Assembly (NCBI GenBank): GCA_964035545.1
Contig: OZ037765.1
Coordinates: 25,620,504-25,680,503 of the forward strand
From: Bugula neritina
Lineage: Eukaryota > Bryozoa > Gymnolaemata > Cheilostomatida > Bugulidae
Length of the DNA stretch: 60,000 bases
Reading direction: 5' to 3'
The notes below the pieces were generated by a model. That model searched no databases and was not told the origin of the DNA. It saw only the letters and a program-made list of their open reading frames with translations. The translations under genes were made by a program, and so were the position numbers. Below are positions 37,934 to 49,400 of the stretch, piece by piece (the stretch's first letter is position 1; each line of letters opens with the position of its first letter).

Positions 37934-40900
37934 ATGATGTCAAACTCAAAGGATGCTGCAGCAGTTGAGATAAGAAGCCTTCAAGATGAGGCTATGAGTC
38001 ATAGAAGTGAAAATGAGAGTGAAACTAGCTGCTCTGTGAATCAACTTATTGATATGAAAAAAGAAGACACAACTGATCTCATTGATATGAATAAGACACC
38101 AATTAAACCAGATAATCCAGAAGCTGTCAGCACATCTAGTAGAAGGTTAAATCGAATGAGAGTAAGTTGTGAGTTTTATTTTTTGCTCACTTTCCAATTA
38201 AATAGTTTTTAATTGCAATGTAAAATTGTAGATGTAAAATATGTAAAATTATAAATTATAGATATGTATTTATAGAGAAGAGGTCGGTTACATAAACGGC
38301 AAATAGAGTCTGCAGCAGAAGGTGTTGATTTAAAAGACGGTGAAGTAAATAATTTGAAACGTCAAAAAATAGATAATGAAGAAGATAATCTGCAGCACCA
38401 TCATGCTGAAACTGATTGGTATATTGAAAATGGTATGTTATATTTAGAACATAATATCTTATAGTTATGATGTTGTTACTATTACAACTTGAGAGTACTG
38501 TGTTTTCAGCCTTATACTTATTTTTAGGCTTGCGTAAAGTGTATCCTTACCAATACACATATTTGTGTTACTGTAAAGGTCGTTGGAAAGGTAAAACCAT
38601 TTTAGACGTTCTCAACAGCGAATTTATGTCTAGCAGCTTGGAGTTTCATGTGAGTACGATATTGCCATCTTTGCTCATGTTTAGACACAGAATTTCTAGA
38701 TTTGTAATTTTCAATACAAGCTGTATTCCTGTACATGTAGCATATGAATGTAGTAACTTTTTTACATAATGTTATGTATATTATGTTTTAGACTCGCCAG
38801 ATTGAAAATGGTGGTGTTAAGGTAAACGGGAAGTCAATTAGACCAGATTATACACTGAAAGGAAAAAATGAGCTGATATCTAACCTGGTTCATAGGTACT
38901 GCTGATATTTTTTTTAATATAACTTTTCATCATTTCTCATTTGTATATCATTTATCAGTTTATGTATCATTTTTGTGTATCATCTTCCCATTATAGTTTC
39001 AAAAGTAACAGCTATTTAGCAGGTTTATATGCAATAGCAAGATCTAAATTTACTTACTCTACTAAGAATAAAGTTAAATTCATTGAAAAATGGATACTCT
39101 GGTATAGAAATGCAACTATACTTAGAACAAGTATTACTTATAATACGACAATATATTAAGTATAGATGTTTATTCTCTTACATTTTCATACGATACATAT
39201 CTTTGGTAGTTTGAGCAAGCTATTTAATGATAGAAAAACGAACTAGCTCCAGGAGACCTTTACACTGTTTCTCTGTTTACATTTTAGACATGAGTTACCC
39301 GTCACTTCACAACCAATTCAGATTGTAGCCAACACTGATGATTATCTGGCAGTGAACAAACCATCATCCGTACCTGTTCATCCTTGTGGGAGATATAGAC
39401 ACAATTCTCTTACATTTATGCTTAGTAGAGATCATGGCTTTCACAACCTACGTAGTATGTACATGTGAATGTATATTATAATCAAAAGTAAATCATCTCC
39501 TCAATAGTTCAAATCTCAAAACTAGTCCTGCATAGCTCTTTTACTATTATATGTTAGAAAAGATATACGAGTATGATCCTGGTTGATAGAAAAAACGGTA
39601 AGACTAAACAAGTATAAAATGTGAAAAATATTTCTAAGTATGTAATCAAATAGCTAAACTACAATGTTGCTATACTATCTAACTTGGCTATTGTCAATAA
39701 AGATTGATGTTTGATTCACTCCAAATTAAGGCGTTTCGCATTTCTTTTTACATTTTAAATTAAGAAATATAATTTTTGATGATTTCAAATTGGCCAATTT
39801 TAGCACTGTATAGACTAGATCGATTAACATCTGGACTGATAATATTTGGAAAAAACTCGACCTCCACCAATGTTATAATGGACCAGATAAAAAGCCGCCA
39901 GGTGTCCAAGACATATCTATGTCGAGTTGAGGGAAGCTTTCCAGAGTAAGAAATCATAAATATTTACCACATAATGCATTAAGTAGACATTATTGTCTTG
40001 TTAAATAATCTTGCAGCTTGAAACACTTTTTTATCTTTAGGGGTAAAGTTGAGTGCAAGGAGCCGTTAGATAAAGTTCATCCTAAAATTGGGACCTGGAG
40101 AGTGAGAGATGGTGGCAAACAATCTCATACTATATTTGAAAGAGTAAATTGTAACGGAACTTCTAGCGTTGTCAGGTGTAAGTCTACATATGTTGCTGGA
40201 TGAGCAATACCTTGCTCATTAGCTAATTATATAAAGTTGTTTGTTTGGACCTTCATCCTATTTGTTTCTTTAATTATGTCTTATGCAAACGCATCTTATT
40301 TTTATAGTAAATCTATACCATGCATCTATTGCTCGGTTTCTCAAATTACTGTGTCAGTAATATACATGATGGGTTAGGTCGCTTTCATACCTTATAACTC
40401 AAATACTGCTCAAAGATAACATTTCTGATTTTAAATGTCTATGATACTATGCATTTATATTATGATATATAATTATTTGTTGAATATTGTCTTCAGGTTA
40501 TCCACAAACTGGAAGGACACACCAGATTCGAGTTCACCTTCAATTCTTGGGACACCCTATCCTAAATGATCCACTCTATAATGATGATGTCTGGGGTCCA
40601 TCAAAGGGCAAAGGAGGGCACTATGGCAAAACGGATGAACAGGTAAGTGTTATTTAAGCAATCTTCTACATGTTGCACGATAGTCAAAGATCAAGCTGTC
40701 ATGTTGCTTTCTTGTGTACAACGTGCTCTCTAAATTTGCTGTAGACCTTGAGGTGTTTCTAATGTAAGCTGGTGCGTAGTTCGTACTATGCCTAATGTTA
40801 TGTACGAGTAATAAAGTTGTTTTATATTTTTGCAATTTCAAGTCAAAGCAGTCAATTCTATGAAGAAATAATTTCACAAATGTTATTGGTGTCATAATTA

Positions 40901-42120
40901 GTTTATTTCTATTACTTTTTCAGCAGATCTTTTAGCACACAACTTTTTTGCCATCTATGTTTAACAATAACCTTTAAAACTTATAAAATACTTCTTCAAA
41001 AGTCTGGGTGTCAAGTATACGCTTGAATACGGAGATGTTAATTTTTTGGCTAATCTTTTGGCAGTTTGATTTCTAAAATTATAGAACAGTCAATATTATT
41101 TAATAAATATGCTCAGTAGCCTATTAGAATTTTTTCATTGCTATTTATTTATTGACTTAACTCTTGAAACAAATTTAAAATTACTAAATTAATATATTGT
41201 TTGACTGCTAAAATCTGGTGGTCTTTCGTCCCTTTGATTTCAATGGGTTTCAGTAAATAAAATTTGATGGTTTGTGTAGGATAATGTGAATAAGCCTTCA
41301 AAGGCTAAATTAACTTTTGACTTGTTATATTTGTTTCCGTAGAAACAGCACTTGTGATTTTCAATGAGCAGCAGCTATCTAGAAGTTGGCTAATTCATAA
41401 AGAATCAGTAACGATTACTATATATCTATTGTAAGCAGTATGACGAAACAAACTAAGCTCCTGCATCCATGTGTTTTAGCTATATCATGACCTTTTGGAA
41501 CTTCACTCAACCAAAATATTTGAAGATTTGGTGCCTGACACAGGTTCAGAAAGCAGCTCTTGTGTGGCTAACCCTAAACACCATGATCTCATATTCAACT
41601 CAAAACAAGATTCTGAAACTCATTTACTACGACTCACTCCTGATCCAAACTGTGAATTTTGCCTCAAAAAATATCAGGATCCAACGCCAGATAAACTTAC
41701 CATATATTTACACGCTCTATCTTACAAGGTAATTGGTAGTAATAGCTTGCAAACTAATTAAAATCTGAGTTTGTTGAAAAAGAAATTTGTGGTGACTCAT
41801 GATGGCCAGGGTTTTAAGCTGAATATTGTACTGTTTATTACTTTGGCAACATGATTTGAGGGCTTTTGTTGTGGCTCAGAAACGATTTTGATGCTCTTCC
41901 TGATATCACTCATGTCCTGGACTTTAACCTTTAACCTGTGCCATGCTGAGTCAGCACTCTAACCACTACACTACAGCTGCTCCTTAACTTGTAAGATAAA
42001 TGCACATTTCACCTATTTTTGACATTAACTATTATACTTCATGCGTTTTTTTAGGGCGATGGTTGGGAATTCAGCACTGAAGAACCTGATTGGGCCCAAG
42101 AAAACTGGTCACTTCAATAG
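37934..42120 (+). CDS. RPUSD2: RNA pseudouridine synthase domain-containing protein 2
   Basis: Ten exons, 37934-38161, 38276-38432, 38528-38649, 38792-38895, 39288-39454, 39804-39945, 40041-40177, 40497-40642, 41480-41728 and 42055-42120, join in frame at every junction to 505 residues (human 545). It is a RluA-family synthase that converts uridine to pseudouridine in RNA. An S4-like region ([14 protein letters not shown]) precedes the catalytic domain; [11 protein letters not shown] carries the catalytic Asp, followed by ARTHQIR-like [17 protein letters not shown]. The C-terminal CEFC, LHALSYKG and PDWAQENW match the tail of human RPUSD2 and separate it from RPUSD1/3/4. The first two exons encode an acidic, Ser-rich N-terminus with a basic [15 protein letters not shown] patch. 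The start is the first ATG of MMSNSK; a second ATG follows one codon later. Confidence 0.95.
41885..41984 (-). mobile_element. tRNA-derived SINE fragment
   Basis: In the last RPUSD2 intron. On the minus strand: GGAGCAGCTGTAG head, an A-box-like TAGTGTAGTGGTTAG (about 41973-41959), a B-box-like GGTTAAAGTCC (41929-41919) about 35 bases on, then GGAAGAGCAT (41900-41891), which resembles the GGAAGGGCATCC block conserved in the body of many tRNA SINEs. The 3' tail is unclear. Confidence 0.7.
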
Positions 42121-43385
42121 AGTAGTTTCTATATATTATATTAACTACTAGTACAGTTTTTCAGTAAATAAAATGGCAGTAGTGCAAACAATTTTGGCTG
42201 TAATAATTTTTGTTGTATATAGTTGGAGATATGCACCAAACACCTTGTATGATTTAGTTTAGACTAAGCATCTAGGCGTTCTTTTTCTGATGAATGATAG
42301 TTTTTATACTCAGCATCATTGTCAAGATAATTATGCTGCTGTTACAAAGTTTTAATTGTAAAATTCTTAATAAAACAGTATAAAACAAAACTAATTTTAA
42401 TTTTGTATTGTTCAGCTTAAATTTTTACAAAAATTAACTTTTCCTTATTGGTAGGTTTTCAGTTAATCATTTTTTAAACAAAAATATGGGGACTAGAGCG
42501 TAAATTTGGAAAATTGTTGACCGTTTTACAATAGTTTACAAAGAAAATTAATTTTTAATTAGGTATCATATTTGCATATGTATGTATATATATTATGTAT
42601 ATACGTATCAGCTCTGAGTGGTCCAACTATCTATTGATGTGTAACTAGCACCCTTTATGTAGGAAGCTTTAAGTTTAGGTGGATGCACTTTAAGTTTATG
42701 ATCCTGCACTTTAAGATGAATTTGTGAGACTTAACTTAGCAAACAAAAAATGCAGTTTATAGTTGTGTATATTATTTGATTCATACTTTCGAGAATATAT
42801 AATTTCATTTATGTTCCATGGCAGTAACCAATCATCTACTGTGTTAATGGTTAGTTTAGGGTTGTATTAGTCGAACGCAACACTAGTTTAAACTTTAAAG
42901 CATGTTGTTTTTACTCTTCAGAGTTTTTTCATAGAGGTACAATTATTATATTCTTATTCAAATAATAATTATCATAAATTATATATTGCTATTTATAAAT
43001 ATCATTGATGAGCCTGATCACAGACATGTAATAATATATTATATATAGTATATTGCAATGAAGCTGATGATTACCATTTAGAAGAGATAAATTGTTGTTG
43101 AGTTATCCTACCATGCTATGTGTAAAACAGTTGTTGTATTAATTAAGGCTTTTTTCTTCTACGAAGTTTATACCAGTTTGCCGATTAATAGAATGACTTT
43201 AACAGTTACCAAATTTGAAAATCTATCTCGAAGTGTATACGATACAAAATTATGCAAATAATTTGTTCAGTTTCAGTTTGAGTTTAAGTGTTTCAATTTG
43301 TAGAAGGACTTGATGTGAGCCAAAGAAAAAAATCTCTCAATTAATTTAGTTTGAATTTTATCTAATATTTATTGCTAACACAACA
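42121..43385. other. Spacer after RPUSD2
   Basis: AT-rich; an AATAAA at about 42167 and another at about 42370 could end RPUSD2. No gene recognised. Confidence 0.5.
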
Positions 43386-44679
43386 ATGGCTTCTAAATAT
43401 TACTATAATCATACCAAGAGTAAGACTACTAACTTTAAACGGACAATTATTGAGGCCTCCCAGTTTTACCACTATGATAACGACTACCAGTACCATGGCC
43501 ATCATAATTTTGACAATCGACGTGACAGCAATTCTTCTATTTTCACTACATGTGATAGGAAAACCAACTCCAAGCTTGACCCTAACATTCCGAGTCTTGC
43601 TGGTAGCAGTATGAGTATTACTATTACTAGTAAAACTAAACGACAACGTAGCACTGAGACTCTCACTCTGACTGGCACCCGGCGTGGCATCTGCACAAGA
43701 CCTAAACTTAAAGTTGAGGGATTTACTACTACTAGTAACTTTACTAATAGTAATAGCAAGCCTAGTACTAGTAGCCATATTGATATACCCAAGGCTAATA
43801 ATAGTAAATGTAATACATTTACGTCTAGTGCTGCAGAATGTGATTCTCATTCTACATTTGGTTCACATTCACAACATGAAGCTGCTCTTGATATAAATAT
43901 GGATGTGGTAAATATGTTATCATTATGGTTGTAGTTAGGTATTCATATTGTATTGTGATTCAGCTCAAGTATTTGTCTTATTTACTTGTATTCTAAATGT
44001 ACTTTTCAGTATTTTATTGATATTATATCAATATGTAATGAACTAAAAAATTTTATAGTAAACTCATTAAAACTGTGGTTTCTTACAGTAAACTGTCATT
44101 CATTTGGATTTCATTTCAAGTTTAAATTAATTGCACAAAATTACATTTACCTTAGTTTTTAATTGTGTAAAATGTAGGTACTAGCAGTTACAAGCGATTT
44201 CTGTTAGAGATGAGCAGCTTGTATGTAGCATTTGGTTGGTTTAAGTTGCACTTGATTTTCCCTCACTGTTGCAATCAATGCCTGTACATGAAACCAACTA
44301 CATCAAAAATCAGTTATAATTTTTTGCAAATCCATTTGAATTGTCCATGTCCAATAAACTTATTGAATCATATACATATATGTTCTCTTAGGATACAACA
44401 GAAAAGTGGGAGTATCCAAAATATAAACACAAAATTTCTAGAATTAAAGAAACCTGGAGACACACTCTAAAAAAGACGATCGGCAGGCGACGTAGTGCCA
44501 GAATAAAGTCAATGAATAATAGAAGATATACCATGTCAAATTATGCTTTTCCCCTTGGAAACAGTTTTGATTATTTCAGGCTTCTAGACTCTATGAAGGA
44601 TTTGGGTGAGGTAATACATTTTTCAATCAAATATGTATTAAATTTGTTCTCTAAATTTTCTGTTGAATTTTTTTCTTAG
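43386..44679 (+). CDS. Uncertain low-complexity Ser/Thr/Asn-rich protein
   Basis: Two exons, 43386-43907 and 44392-44679, join in phase (donor GTAAAT, acceptor TCTTAG) to about 269 residues. Exon 1 is 174 codons rich in Ser, Thr, Asn, Lys and Tyr and overlies cryptic simple sequence (ACTACTAGTAAC, AATAGTAATAGC), so it is open in several frames on both strands and may be non-coding. Exon 2 is basic (KKTIGRRRSARIKS) with an aromatic segment (NSFDYFRLLDSM), and after it a donor-like GTAATA occurs at about 44612, so the gene could continue. No family recognised. In favour: a good ATG context (ACAATGGC) and matching phase. Confidence 0.35.
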
Positions 44680-46413
44680 CCTACTGAGTTAATATGAGTA
44701 TATAATATGATGAAATCAAGTCACTTAAAATTTGACGTAAGTTACAAAATGTTTTCGTGTGTGTGTGTTTCGAACTCACAAAGCACCGGTTTTTTTAGGG
44801 GTTGTCATCTCTTTGTAAAAATTCTTTGGCTTTAAACATATTAGCCTCACTAGTTATGGCCGTATCGATCACCACTTATATGACTTTCTAGAGCTTATTC
44901 TTGACTTTTTTATTTGTGCCTTTGAAGTAATTTGATGGAATTTATAGAAATTTGCAAAATCTATAGTAATTTTCTAAATTAAACAGTTTCACACAAATTT
45001 ATTAGACAAAACCTTTTTTCAAGTATTGACCTCTAACTAGCACCAAACTTTTTTATGTGATAAGGGTCAAGCCTTAGGAAATTAATCCACCTAGACATTG
45101 GACCTCAATGTTTGCAGAAGAATTTTGAAATTTCTACTTCTAAGTAATATGCTTACATTTTATCATCACTTTTCAACTTGAGTTTACTAAATTTTTAAAA
45201 AAATGTTATAATCATTGAAACATCTGCAATCTACCAATATGGGTTTAAAGAGTTGTCTCCTCAACACAAAAGCTTTGTGTCACTTGCTGGTTTGTATATT
45301 TGGTAAGCCAACTTTTTAATTGTTTTTGCTAGATGCTGAAAATTCTTGCACCAAAAAAACTTTTAAATTTTGTTCAATGCTTGCCTCATTTTTGTGAAAT
45401 GTAAAACTTATTTAATTTTCATAAATGGGCTGGTGAAAACAGTACGATTACAGTTGTGCTTTTTATTTATCAGTTGCTAACAAGTTTACTTATTTATATG
45501 TAACCTTCAGGGGGGGGGGGGAGATTTTTGCTTTGCTTTATCATTTATTTTTAATTTACTTATTGTAATAATTTTACTACTTTTATTTCATATAAATTTA
45601 TCCAAGGTTATAAACAGATGTGGCATAAATATAAAATATCAAGCCCTGGCATTATAATTTTATTGTACTGCTGAAATAGTTTCGGAGTTATTATCCCTAT
45701 GCAAGTAATGCCCTCCTATGGGCATTGTAGTTTGTACTCTCAGACCAACTTCAAGTTGAAATTATTTCAAATGTGACGGGAAATACCTTTCATCATTATC
45801 ATCAATAGAGTTTTCTCATACAATATGGTGTAAGCGCAATATTATTATTGTGGTGGGTTCTAGAATGTCGAATGGTATACGGTAGTATACTTGCTATACG
45901 TTGAAAATCATAGTGCTTCGCGATTGGCTCGTTCCGGTCTAGTTGTAAGAATAGTAAAAGTTGACTCATATGAAGCCGCATCATCTATTGTTATTCAGAC
46001 CATTGTACACTGCTACTGCTATAATATTATTTGTAATACTGGTAGCCGTTTCATTTATTGCTCACGTGTGGTTACTATCAAGTGCGGAGAAATCTCTTAG
46101 GGCTAAGCTGGGATTATACTTCAATATTACAACGGCTATTATATCGGAGTTCAGCGAACAGACATTTCTTCAACTACTGCAGTTCTACAAGACATAAATT
46201 TACACTGTTTATCATTTTGGCAATATACATACAGTACACTCTCGGTTGGCTGCTACTGTAAGGCAATTCTGGTAAAGATAGGACTCGAGTGCTAAGTACA
46301 ATTCACACGGATTGAACCTTCTCCTGCTACGTGTATATCAGTATATGGCTATTAAATAGTATTTGTCTTGCAACTGGTACATAAACAGATTGCTGCCTTG
46401 CCTAGAGGTAAGA
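44680..46413. other. Upstream region of rhotekin
   Basis: AT-rich, with a run of about 12 G at 45511-45522. The open frame at 45961-46197 has a hydrophobic stretch but no recognised family and I leave it out. The rhotekin promoter and any 5' leader exons should lie here. Confidence 0.45.
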
Positions 46414-49400
46414 ATGCCTCAAGTAAATAATAATGATCATTTGACAGCAGTTACAGTTGAGGATCCATACATATCACATATATTTCACGACATGGATATC
46501 ATGTATTACAAGCAGATAGCTGCTAACTTACAGGTAACCACTTATCATCCATTGTTGACAGACGGCACATGCACTCAAACTCTACAATGCTTGTAACTGG
46601 TGGCTTGTGAGGTGCCTTTTTTATTAGTAAATCATTGTCAGCTGGTAGAGGACTTGTTTTAGTACACTATTTATACATGCTTGCTCTAACTAATACAGAT
46701 ATTAAAGTCATACCATGGCTTGCCCTATATATACCCTTATATAATTGGGAAATCTATAAGTTGGTGCTGCCGTGTATTGATTGCCTATTAGTTTTATATT
46801 TTCTCTTATATAGAGTTCTCTTGACTGTAGTAAGCTGAGATATAGAAAATGGGTTACACAGAGCAACTTTATGGTTTTCTCTCTGAGAAATGGTATAAAA
46901 ATCGTGTTTGAAACTGAATTCCAATGTATAGGCAGTTGTCAGGTTTTAGTAAGAATACACAGGATGTAGATCTATCTGCCTTCCCTTCGTGAGAAATTGT
47001 ATGTCTTATGACTCATCTCGACTCCCCTTGCATTCCCCATTGATAGGTACTCACAATGGGCTGTCAAAGGGTTGCAATACTGCATCAAGTAGTTTGCTTC
47101 AACCTAATTCAACTGTATTATAATTTGACAGTAAATAAATGTTTATGCAAATGTTCAGGTTTCTAGTGTATAAATTGGAACAATTCACTGGCCCATTTCT
47201 CTTGCATGTATTACTCTAGTGATTGTCAACTTACTGTAGGATCATGAACTTCATAAAAAGATAGACCATGAGATGAAAATGAGAGATGGCAGCGCTAAGA
47301 TGTTGGCTGCTGCCAAACACACGACACAGCAGCTGGAAGCTGCCAAATCTCTCCACACCAGTAACTGCCGAATGTCTGCCTACATGGAGTATCTCCAGGA
47401 GAGGAGCTCTGAAGGCACTCAGATTGTGTAAGTCACAGCCAGGTGTATGTAGGACTGCAGCTACTGCTTTTATTTGTAGCCGACTTTTCCTATTCCAACC
47501 AAACTTGGCTTCAACCTGTCATGAGGAAATGGCCATGTACTGGGTCAGTGGGTTTAGCTACACTCAATTAATTTTGATTTGAAACAGGTTGAAAGTTTAT
47601 GTTGACTGATAGCTGCTGTTGGTGATGCAACATTCTCCCTTTCATCTCTACTCATAGAATGACACAGAAATGTAACAACTGCCAGCCTTCTAGTAACAGC
47701 CAATTAGCTACAAGCCGTTGCCACGTATACACTACTCAGCTGCAACTCTGCTTGGCAACTCAGAATTCTTATGACTCTAAAAATAACTGATTCTTTTTTC
47801 TTTAAATACATTTTTTATTTGCAGCTGTTAAAAATACAAATAGTGTTGTATTTGATGAGAATTTATATCGTAATACTTTTAGTATTAGTAATACTTGCAC
47901 TAATAATATTTTAGTTACACGTTAGATGATACTGTAAATATAAGGAACTGGTAGTGGGGGTTTGAACCCTGCAGCACCAGCTAGATGAGTTATTTCCTTC
48001 ATCAGAATAAAGTTGTGTATTGAACTAACAGAGAAATGTGGGTCATAGCAATAATTTGTAATAAACAGAATATCACGTGCTACATTTGCTGAAAATATAG
48101 AAATTATCTTCAATATTGTATGTTTTTATGCAGATTAGCAGAGCTCTTGCTATTGTTTATTGTTTACCCTTGGGATAAACCTCACTGCCTGTGCTAACAT
48201 TTACTACTAACCCTTACTTATACAGCTATACAGCATGAACTACACTTGGCCTGTTTGCTAACCAATTAGTAATATTGGCTTTGATTTGGATAGAGTTAGG
48301 AGCAGATGAGGGAAACAATACTCATTGTTGTGCTGCTTACAAAAGGGCTGTGAATGTCAACTTGGGAGTGATTTTGCTGTCTCCAGTTTTATATCCTGGT
48401 TCTGAAAAGTTAATTATTTTTGCAGACCTGGAGAGAACCGGCTTCCATGTTGTGCTAAAGTATCTATATCTGAGATCAGAGTTCCTCTCATGTGGAAAGA
48501 TACAGATCATTTCAAAAACAAAGGCAGTAAGTGAAATAGTTCCAAGACACTTTAGGGAAGATGGATATCGTGATGGGGCCATTGTGCTAACGTAGACTGA
48601 AGTGTATTTAGAGTCCAGGCTTTCTGCAATAATTTGTTTCGGTTGTATTTTGCCTGATTTTACTGCAGATAACTACAGCAGTGTTTTTAGGATGAGAGTT
48701 TTAATTTATGATATTATTAAAACAAACAGTGAGAATTAGTGAATGGAAGTATCATATGCTTCCTGTGAATTTCCTAGTATTGGAATATTTGTGTAGAGTA
48801 TGTAGTGTATACTGTAGAGTATGTAGTGTATACTGTAGAGTATGTAGTGTATACTGTGGAGTATGTAGTGTATACTGTAGAGTATGTACTGTATACTGTA
48901 GAGTATGTACTGCATACTGTAGAGTATGTAGTGTATACTGTAGAGTATGTAGTGTATACTGTAGAGTATGTAGTGTATACTGTAGAGTATGTAGTGTATA
49001 CTGTATAGTATGTACTGTATACTGTAGAGTATGTACTGTATACTGTAGAGTATGTACTGCATACTGTAGAGTATGTACTGCATACTGTAGAGTATGTATT
49101 GTCTATTTGATTGCAGATTACAGAAGGTTCACTGTGTTCTGTCTCATCAGAATTGGCACAGAAGTGTATGAAACTGGTCTGGTGTCAGAAGTGGACCGTC
49201 TTATCACCGACATATCATTTGATGACGTCATTACAATGTGAGTACATGTCATAATTATAGACATAATACTTAGTATGCTGTGTGTACTGTTCATCAAGTA
49301 TTTTATCTCATTGAGTTATCTCCTCCAACTAAACAGATCTTGTCAGCTTTGGTAGAATTTACCAACGTCATATAACCAGGTCACAAGAGGTCACACACTG

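Noticed and set aside
44755-44795. GTTTCGAACTCAC resembling a tRNA B-box
   Set aside because: No A-box or cloverleaf around it; no tRNA gene found anywhere in the window.
45511-45522. G12 run, and a C-rich run at 17703-17717
   Set aside because: Single mononucleotide tracts; no four-run quadruplex pattern or other context.
45961-46197. 78-codon open frame with a hydrophobic segment upstream of rhotekin
   Set aside because: No start, splice or homology support; hydrophobic frames are common in AT-rich DNA.
48736-49083. 115-codon minus-strand open frame of YILYSI repeats
   Set aside because: Reverse frame of the 21-base minisatellite.
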